Part shown: positions 37,300-64,000 of the stretch, in pieces
How positions within the stretch are numbered: the first letter of the stretch is position 1
Layout of the letters: every line of letters begins with the position of its first letter
Source: Ancylostoma caninum
Taxonomy: Eukaryota > Nematoda > Chromadorea > Rhabditida > Ancylostomatidae
DNA length: 64,000 bases
NCBI GenBank assembly: GCA_037903475.1
Contig: JBAJFG010000462.1
Span: forward strand, 248,001 to 312,000
Reading direction: 5' to 3'
Position numbers and translations under genes: made by a program
Notes under the pieces: generated by a model
Seen by the model: only the letters and a program-made list of their open reading frames with translations
What the model was told of the DNA's origin: nothing
Databases searched by the model: none

Positions 37300-37323
37300 C
37301 TGACGAAGGCAAGAAGGCCGAAA
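37300..37323 (+). ncRNA. Hammerhead-like core motif, possible Penelope-element remnant
   Basis: The sequence CTGACGA, a GC-rich mini-stem (GGC AAGAAG GCC), then GAAAC matches the CUGANGA/GAAA core of hammerhead ribozymes. Such motifs are known from Penelope-like retroelements. Stem III and the cleavage site are not clear, and no Penelope reverse transcriptase was seen nearby. Confidence 0.35.
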
Positions 37324-37959
37324 CGTTAGGCGAAATAAAGATTGGTACCAGTCTAGCTCTGCAGGTGAACTTAATTAACTTCTAAGAAGTTTTTATATAG
37401 AATACCACTCCTAATTAGTGCGAGAAAGGCGTACGTTAAGTTGTATGCAATCCGAAATTTTAGAGTAACTTTCGTAAAACGGGCCATTTTTCCTTAACAG
37501 TTAGTTTTCGTATGAAATCGAGAATAGATTCTTCTTTACCATGTTTTTTTTCTCTTTAGAGAACTTTGATTGGCAATTAAATTCGAATCATTTTTTTCAT
37601 CTTCTCCTTCTCGAGCATTATTGTACTACCTATTACATTTGCAATAAAAAAGGGATTTATAGAATGTGATGCAGGATCTTTTCACTCATTCGCACCTCAT
37701 CTTCGCATTTTTCTCGCTTTCTTGTACGAATTTCTACGGTTTCTTTCTGGTCTCCTGTGTTTATAAGAGGAATATTTCAGAGTCTATTTTTCACACATTC
37801 GTGTCAGCGAAATTTCCACAGACGTGCCCAGTGCCAGACCGCTTTCGTTCCTGCATTTCACATTCAGCGTTTCTCTCAGCAGCACATTTTCTTTGGCGCC
37901 GATTGATTTGCGCCGGATGCGATAGTGCTCTCCGGGCGACCGACACAGTGAGAGGGAGC

Positions 37960-46953
<8,994 letters not shown>

Positions 46954-48679
46954 CGTGTTCATGCTTTTCAGAATTCATGAATGTTATTTAGCCACCGAGT
47001 ATTTGTGCGTTTCTTCCAAAGAAAGCGTTCACAGACTAGCAACTTCGGGAGTTCGGCGTTCACTGGAGCTTACAAATACTAAGATTGTTGTGATGCTAGC
47101 ACTGTTATGATGTTGGGATAGTACACTAACTTTAAATCCCTCTGAAATCTCCTAGCCCCTTTCTCTGAAGCAGACAATGGATCAAGTCGTGCGAGCTGTG
47201 GTGTGGACCGATGCGAACAATTCGATAATGCTGTCTTTCACCAAATGATTGTCTTGTGTATTTTGTAGCTTCGTGGATACCGAAGCACCTGCCCAAATCT
47301 TAGCGTTTGAGATTTTGCTGGCTTTTGAGGGTTTGAGGGAACCGCGAAACGTAAAAAAACGTAACGTATCCACGAAATCGTTGTGCTGTTTCCGTGCGCG
47401 CTCCGTCTGCTATCTATTTGGATTTCTTCGCGGGTAAGCGGTGGTTCTTTGTGTTCGGTGGTTTTATGATGTCTTGACAATACATTCCACTATTGGCGGT
47501 ACATTCCGGAGTCGAGGGTTTCGACGGGTGCTGCCTTTAAGTTTAGATAGTCCCACCATTAAAATGGGGAGTGCTGTGGATAAACAATGTTTCTAACGAG
47601 GTTCGTGTCATAAATAATATTTTAGGAAGCTCACTGACTGAGGATCATTTCTAAATTTGTTTTTTGGGTCCACTGGAAGGTCACACGTTTGTTTTTCAAG
47701 CTGTAACTTCAACCAGGAAGCGTTCATTCATTGAACGCAGGTTATTGCCAGGAGCCTATAGTTTTAATGACAGCCTATACTTTTAATGACAAGTTCATCA
47801 ACCAGTGTTATGAAATTTGAAGAATATAGAAAAATTGAACGGTCACCATATGCGCATGACTCCTCGAATTCGACGAGATCTCAGACGCGGAATTAATAGT
47901 CTATTTTTATTTAGTCTAATTTTTACATTTTCATTTATTAATATACGGGAGGACCATGTGGGCAGAAATAAAATGTACTTAATACATATAACACAGCACA
48001 GATGATATCGATAATGCTATGTGAACGAAACATTATTTTCTGTTGTAAACACTAGTGGCCCCGTAAGCCACGTTACTGTGCTACTTTCCATAGTGTGACA
48101 GTATTGACCCGGTGTGGTTTTTCGTGTGCGCCAACAGGTTGTATGAGATTCGCACCCTCAACTCGAGCTACACTATCTCACAACTGTATATGTATATCTA
48201 CATATAACACTATTCAGTCGAAAAAGAGCACGTAGCGTAGCGAACGAGAGAAGATAACTCACAACATCCGTGAATCAATTTGTTGTTTCTATCTCTGTCT
48301 TTCGGGAGCAGCGAACATAACAAGGACTGCGTGAAATACAGAACACAACTGCTTTTGTATTGTACAAACCACTCGGTCAATAACTCAGTAAGCCAATCAT
48401 ACAAACACACCCTCAGCATTACCACTGTATGTGACTATCCCATCCCTCTAGTTCAAACCAAACTTATTCTAAAAACTTTATACTTTCCCAAAGTTTTGAA
48501 CAGAAACTGAAAACAAATTATTGTGAAAAGAGAATAAGCATCACGACCGCCTATTTCCACCAATCTTCTTTGTCATTACTCACCGATATTAACCGACACG
48601 ACGTGGCTCATTTATAGTAAATCAAAAAAGTTCTGAGTGATGATTAAGAAAATGATCAATACTCAAATCCACGTGGCCT
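46954..48679. other. Intergenic DNA
   Basis: No gene, RNA or repeat unit was recognised. Confidence 0.35.
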
Positions 48680-49300
48680 AGGGAAGGGAGATGATCAACA
48701 GGGTTGATGGGATAAATGAGTAGGAGCATAAGTTATTGGTTATTTTTCGCTTAAGCTCAGGAAACGAAGATGATTCATGAGATTGGTGGGATACTTGGTG
48801 AGGTGATCCACGGTGTTGGCGGAATACATGGGATGGGTGCGTAAATTATTGTTTAGGCTTTTGCCTGAGCTTCTGGAACGGAATGTAATCCACGGGTTGG
48901 GGGGAGGGAATCATGAGGTGGGTGCGCAAGTTATTTTGTAGACTTTTCCTGAGTTTCTAGTAGTGGAGGTGGTCCACGGAGTTGGCGAGAAACATTGGGT
49001 GGGTGCGCAATTTATTGTCCATGCTTTTGTTTGAGTATCTGGAAAGGGAAAAAATCCACGGGCTTGGCGGGATACATGAGGTGGGTGCGCAAGTTATTTT
49101 CTAGACTTTTGCCTGAGTTTCTTGGAAGGGAGGCAATCCACGAGGTTGGCGAGATACATGGGGTGGGTGCGCAATTTATTGTCCAGGCTTTTGTTTGAGT
49201 TTCTAGTAAGGGAGGTGGTCCACGGGGTTGATGAGACACATTAGGTGGGTGCGCAAGTTATTATCTAGGCTTTTGCGCGAGATAGTAACCCCGTGAGTTC
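48680..49300. repeat. Minisatellite, about 82-bp unit, two alternating variants
   Basis: GGTGGGTGCGCAA recurs at about 48837, 48922, 49003, 49085, 49167 and 49249, with spacings of 81-85 bases. The unit also contains GATCCACGG...TTGGCGAGATACATG and CTTTTGCCTGAGTTTCT. Copies at 49003 and 49167 carry AATTTATTGTCCA, and their neighbours carry AAGTTATT. This gives a 164-bp higher-order pair. Confidence 0.9.
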
Positions 49301-49559
49301 CTTGGCTCAAAGTTTCACCGCATTCTATCAGTGTTGGTATTAGAGTTCGAGTAGAGTGTCTGCAAACAAACCTATTTAAGCACTTCATTCAGTCTCAACA
49401 CCTGTCTGAATAGAAGTAATCCTTAGATCTTGAGAGACTCAAACTAAACAGTGGCAAACAGCTTGTCGAGGAGTCACAAAATGCCAAAACTGACTGATTG
49501 AAATTTTTGAAGACCACGACCTTCTTTTTGTTGACGACCAATGAACACGTGTTGCCTTT

Positions 49560-50980
49560 TGCCTGAAGCCAACGCCGCTTTACCACTGAGTCAGCCAGCC
49601 GGACTCACGGGAAAATCCCGGCCAACAGACCTCGGCAATTCACTACTGGCCCGTTGAACTCAAGGAAAAGTTCCGACCAATGGACCAGTGCGCCCCTTTA
49701 CCTAAAACCAGCGCTACTTTACCACTAGCCCAGTCAAACCCAAAGGAAAATACCGCGCAGTGGACAAGTGTGCCCCTTTACCTGAGACCGGCGCGGCACG
49801 TGTGCCCCTTTACCTGACACCGGCGCGACACGTGTGCCCCTTTACCTGAGACGGGAGCAACTTTGCTGCTGACAGCGTCGCAGCCAAAGGAAAATCCTGA
49901 CCAGCGGACCCGTGTGCCCCTTAGCTTGAGACCAGCACCTATTTACCATTGGCATAGTCGAACCCAAGGAAAATCCTGACCAACGGACCCTTGTGCCCCT
50001 TTACCTGAGGTCGGCGCCTTTTTATCATTGGTCCAGTCGAACCCAAGGGAAAGTGGTGACCAATGACCCATGTGCTCCTTTACCAGAGACAAGCACCTGT
50101 TTACCACTGGCGGAAAAATTCTGACCAACGGACCCGTGCTCCTTTACCTGAGACCAGCAACTGTTCACCACTGGCGAGAAAATTCCGACCAACGAACCCG
50201 TGTGCCCCTTTACCTGAGACCGGCGCCTGTTTACCATTGCCCCAGTCGAACCCAAGGGAAGTGCTGACCAAAGACCCGTGTGCCCCTTTACCAGAGTCCA
50301 GCACCTGTTTACCACTGACGGGAAAATTCTGGCCAACGACCCATGTGCCCCTTTACCAGAGACCAGCACCTGTTTACCACTGGCGGGAAAATTCTGACCA
50401 ACGGACCCGTGTGCCCCTTTACCTGAGACCAGCAACTGTTCACCACTGGCCCAGTGGAACCCAAGGGAAAGTCCTGACCAACGGACCCGTGTGTCCCTTT
50501 ACCTGAGACAGGCGCCTGTTTACCATTGGCCCAGTCAAACCCAAGGGAAGTGTGACCAAAGACCCGTGTGCCCCTTTACCAGAGACCAGCACCTGTTCAC
50601 CACTGGCGGGAAAATTCTGACCAACGGACCCGTGCTCCTTTACCTGAGACCAGCAACTGTATACCACTGGCCCAATGGAACCGTGTGCCCCTTTACCTGA
50701 GACCGGCGCCTGTTTACCATTGGCCCAGTCGAACCCAAGGGAAGTGCTGATCAAAGACCCGTGTGCCCCTTTACCAGAGTCCAGCACCTGTTTACCACTG
50801 GCGGAAAATTCTGACCAACGGACTCGTGCTCCTTTACCTGAGACCAGCAACTGTTTACCACTGGCCCAATGGAACCCAAGGCAAAGTCCTGACCAACGGA
50901 CCCGTGTGCCTCTTTACCTGAGACCGGCGCATGTTTACCACTGGCCCAGTCAAAATCAAGGAAAAACCCCAACCGATGGG
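49560..50980. repeat. Minisatellite array, mixed 66-bp and 79-bp units, about 19 copies
   Basis: The block GTGTGCCCCTTTACCTGAGA or close variants recurs from 49694 to 50907. Most spacings are near 65-68 or 75-80, and two near 31. One unit type holds CATTGGCCCAGTCGAACCCA, the other CACTGGCGGGAAAATTCTGA. Rare shared variants (GAGTCCAG near 50294 and 50777) suggest a higher-order repeat of about 485 bp. Long open frames on both strands, such as the minus-strand ones of 136 codons, are by-products of the array. On the minus strand the units resemble tRNA A-box and B-box sequence. Confidence 0.9.
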
Positions 50981-51235
50981 AACAGCGCTACCATTTCGTT
51001 TCAAAACCATGTAAGGAAACAAAACCATGTGCTAGGAATTTGTTGTAACGTTAATCGACATTATTAGGATTATTGGGCTCCAAATCGGATTTGCAGGGAG
51101 CCCCCTCACCCCTGAGAATGGCTTGCTGGACTAAAAAATCTTATATCTGTTTGATTCTTTCAATCCAGTTGTTTAGTTTCACCATTATTTTTTGAATTTT
51201 TATTACTAGACTGTGTACCCGGCTTTGCTCGGGTC

Positions 51236-51535
51236 CTGGCAAAAATAGCGAAAAATCAATAAAATCGATAAATCGATAGTGCTGTACAAAACGGTTGTCA
51301 TATTCGTCTTCAGCGTATTGACATACCCCAGTAGCCATGTCTTCACCGTCACTGGGGCAAAATAAGCGAAAAATCAATAAAATCGATAAATCGATAGTGC
51401 CGTACGAAACGGTTGTCATATTCGTGTTCAGCGTACTGACATACCCCAGTAGACATGTCTTCGCCACGCCTGGGGCAAAAATAGCGAAAAATCAATAAAA
51501 TCGATATAATCGATAAACTAATCGATAATCCCAGG
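51236..51535. repeat. Tandem repeat, about 118-bp unit, 2.5 copies
   Basis: AGCGAAAAATCAATAAAATC, followed by GATA, recurs at about 51247, 51365 and 51483, with intervening GGTTGTCATATTCGT and CATACCCCAGTAG blocks. It is preceded by GTGTACCCGGCTTTGCTCGG, a sequence type often seen at transposon ends. Confidence 0.85.
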
Positions 51536-52302
51536 TGCAAAGTAGCCTAAAACCTACGCCGGCCCTTAGGGAGGTGTCACCCTATAACAAGGAAGATAAA
51601 GATCTAGGACGAAAAAAGCGGACAATGTGGAAATTTAGGCCAGGGGCCCCTTTTTTAAAGTACTCATCACAACACTGCGTATCGACAATGCGCTGAGAGT
51701 CGACGCGCAGTAACGGAAGTGTTTTCGGGGATTAGCGACCAAATCTTTTAATATAGTAGGATTTGAAGATCTTGTAATTGTTTTGCCAATCTTCTGAGTT
51801 GTTTTACTTTATAGTTTAAATAAATTTGACTCCGTCTCCTACAGAGTAAATTTTCTCAGCATCCAAATGTGCACACCGTGATGACAAATAAACAGCAATA
51901 TATATGTATATAAATTATTGCCATTTCTGCAAGATGTCTCGAGGTAAGTATTCAGCAACAGTCAGGACAAATTATTTTTTATTCATTTTTATGGAAATTC
52001 GAGGGGAGAGCTGATGCTGAAATAGTGTGGACAATTGCAACTAACATTCCTATGTCGAACGCGGGGGTACAAGCAAAAGACAATATTTGTTGAATCGTGA
52101 TAGCGACTTCGAGCACTTCACGGGAGCTCAAACATTAGGCGGTAAGAGATCGCTCATGTTGCTTCCTTCGTGTCATCTAGTCAAGCACATGAACCTTTTT
52201 CTCATCTCTTAGTAAGGTTCTGGTAAACGTAACCTGTAGTTTCTCGTTGTTCGTACAAAGTTCATTAAGAAACTTGTGTATGATGAATGCTCTACATATA
52301 AC

Positions 52303-52534
52303 GTCTATTAGCTCACAGAGGGCGCCCTATCCGACTTTGTCCGCAACTACGACTTCATCATTTTTCGGCTAACTGGTTTTTTTTTTGCACTTTTTCAATA
52401 TGCATGTGGTGTGATTCCTTCCATTCTTATGTCCCCTAATGGCATTCGCTAAAATATCCTTCCAGACGCATTCTGAAGGCAAAGTCGTAATTGCAGACAA
52501 AGTCGGATCAGGCGCCCTCTGTGAGCTAATAGAC
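52303..52534. mobile_element. MITE with 53-bp terminal inverted repeats
   Basis: The left arm, 52303-52355, and the reverse-complemented right arm, 52482-52534, share GTCTATTAGCTCACAGAGGG, then CGCC, ATCCGACTTTGTC and TACGACTT, with about five mismatches. The 126-base interior is non-coding. Confidence 0.85.
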
Positions 52535-53846
52535 CATATGTACACTGTAGAGACTGAACGATTCACCCATATTCGATCATCCATTTACCCAATATCCCAT
52601 TTCAGACATTCCACATCCGAACTTTCATCTTGGTTTCGAAAGCCTTGCATCTACCCATTTTTGGTTTCTGGAATAACAAACAACTCAGCTGATTTACAAA
52701 GCAAAACGATTGCTTCAACGGCATCAATCTTTCTCTTCCCATTTACATGGAGAAGAAGTGATCTGTTTTTTCTAGAAGATCCTCTGAAATCCGCGTCTGC
52801 AGCGATCGATTATACGAGCTAGGCAAACAATAGCCAGCTTTTCACTTACTTGCACACTTTTTCTCCGTTTCTAATTGCATTTTAACGACTGATATTTCCT
52901 CTTCAATTCCTTCCGTGGTGCACTGTTAGTAGGTCTGACTGCTTGAACCGTGCACCTCAGTATTCTCAGGAGATAGAAAGATTGGATGTGAATTAACCCC
53001 GCTGAGTATTGTTGTTCGTACAATATCAACATCTCTAACCTTTATGATACAATTTCACTGCATAAAATCTATCGTGAGTAATGAGTTTGAAATTTGACAT
53101 CCCGTAATGTTCACTTCGTCACTTCTCATTTTCTTTCGTTGTGTATTCCTCCAAGATAGCATCTTTTTCTTCATCAATTTTGAAATTTCCACTTGAGAGC
53201 AAATTTTGTGGAAAGTTGAATGCTAGTAAGATTTACGGATTTGAAGTCTTTTTCTCTTCACTTACCCGAGCGGATCAAATAGATTGCATAGGCACCGACA
53301 ATTGATGTTTGTTCTTTTTCTCATTTCAAGATGCGGATCCAAATTAATCCAAGATTTAGAATTTTCTACTTTGTTACACCAATTAAAAAGTAACGAAATA
53401 ATTTTGTTGACGAATTTCACACATTTTCATTGTAACATTAATTCACACCATAATATTAATCGTTTAGGTTTTAAAGATAGCTTTAATAATGCATGCAGGT
53501 GACAAACGTAAGTGTAGGCAAGTTACCCTTAGTTTGATGAAGGGTAAGAGAAATGAAGAGAAACCATGTACAAAAAAGTTGGGGTTAACTTGCGATATTT
53601 GGGAATCAAATGATAGAAGCGTACACTCTGTCCAAATAGTCAACCATCACCGGCTTCGAAACAAAGTATATCATTGTAAGAGTAAACACCACTAAAATGA
53701 GTGTTTTGTAACGTGACTGGATGCCATTCTCAATCGGCCTACCACAATGGGCCTCTTTGTTTAGAATGCATATCGTCTTAGGGATCTCTTCGCCCATGGA
53801 AGAATGTTTCAATAACACTATTGAAGAAATTATTTCCTTTTTTCAG
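52535..53846. other. Upstream region of the receptor gene
   Basis: No gene was modelled. A plus-strand open frame at 52439-52822 overlaps the MITE and has no recognised domain. Confidence 0.35.
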
Positions 53847-53860
53847 GACTTGAATCAATA

Positions 53861-53893
53861 ATGGCCACTGTGCTTGTCATGACTAGCCTATAG
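53861..53893 (+). promoter_or_regulatory. Upstream ORF of 10 codons ending 1 base before the receptor start
   Basis: After a strong TTTTTTCAG acceptor (ends 53846), which may take a spliced leader, the first ATG opens MATVLVMTSL and stops at TAG (53891-53893). The receptor ATG begins at 53895. If the transcript starts at that acceptor, ribosomes would meet this short frame first. Confidence 0.6.
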
Positions 53894-53894
53894 T

Positions 53895-64000
<10,106 letters not shown>

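Noticed and set aside
49530..49610. Functional tRNA gene on the minus strand
   Set aside because: An A-box-like CTCAGTGGTAAAGC is present, but no acceptor stem or normal anticodon arm could be formed by eye.
48680..50980. CRISPR array
   Set aside because: Repeats are tandem without unique spacers, and the genome is eukaryotic.
50025..51067. Open frames of 130-147 codons on both strands resembling a repetitive protein
   Set aside because: The minisatellite gives open frames on both strands, and the mixed unit lengths of 66 and 79 bases do not keep one protein repeat in register. No start context or splice sites support it.

Overview
The window looks like nuclear DNA of a clade V (strongylid or hookworm-like) nematode. 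The reasons are introns that end in TTTCAG-type acceptors, recognisable worm genes (a BRPF/LIN-49 chromatin protein and an ACR-16-group nicotinic receptor subunit), and dense young repeats: short foldback elements, degenerate non-LTR retrotransposons, minisatellites and long microsatellites. No bacterial-style operons, rRNA genes or CRISPR arrays were seen. The assignment is inference from gene content, not from a species-specific marker.

Three protein genes can be built exon by exon with consistent splice phases. (1) A BRPF/LIN-49 gene on the minus strand, about 15860 to 4738, with 16 exons: an EPL1-like region, PHD finger, zinc knuckle, extended PHD and bromodomain. It carries one apparent single-base deletion near 9420. 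(2) A complete DNMT2/TRDMT1 tRNA-cytosine methyltransferase on the plus strand, 21151-26733, with six exons and 328 residues, and all catalytic motifs present. (3) The 5' part of an ACR-16-like nicotinic acetylcholine receptor subunit on the plus strand, from 53895 to the window end, with a 9.6 kb first intron.

A fourth, unrecognised plus-strand gene is suggested at 37960-46953 by five exon-like blocks that all join in phase 0. Isolated coding-like blocks on the minus strand lie at about 33.0, 35.5 and 36.5-37.0 kb.

Layout: 1-2400 degenerate non-LTR element; 2762-3401 foldback element; 4738-15860 lin-49, with a second foldback copy in an intron; 16-21 kb intergenic DNA with several foldbacks and a truncated third copy; 21.1-26.9 kb DNMT2; 27-37.9 kb mostly repeats, with weak minus-strand exons and a Penelope-type core motif; 38-47 kb the unknown gene, with a hAT-type MITE (8-bp target duplication) and a perfect 34-bp hairpin; 48.7-51.5 kb three adjacent tandem arrays; 53.9-64 kb the receptor gene, whose first intron holds a foldback element with about 1 kb of ATT repeats, a second degenerate reverse transcriptase and a long-TIR element.

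The genes do not form a pathway. They act in chromatin acetylation, tRNA methylation and cholinergic signalling. The most unusual features are the intact DNMT2 in a clade where the best-known member, C. elegans, lacks it; the giant ATT tract inside a foldback; the upstream ORF that ends one base before the receptor start codon; and the higher-order minisatellites.
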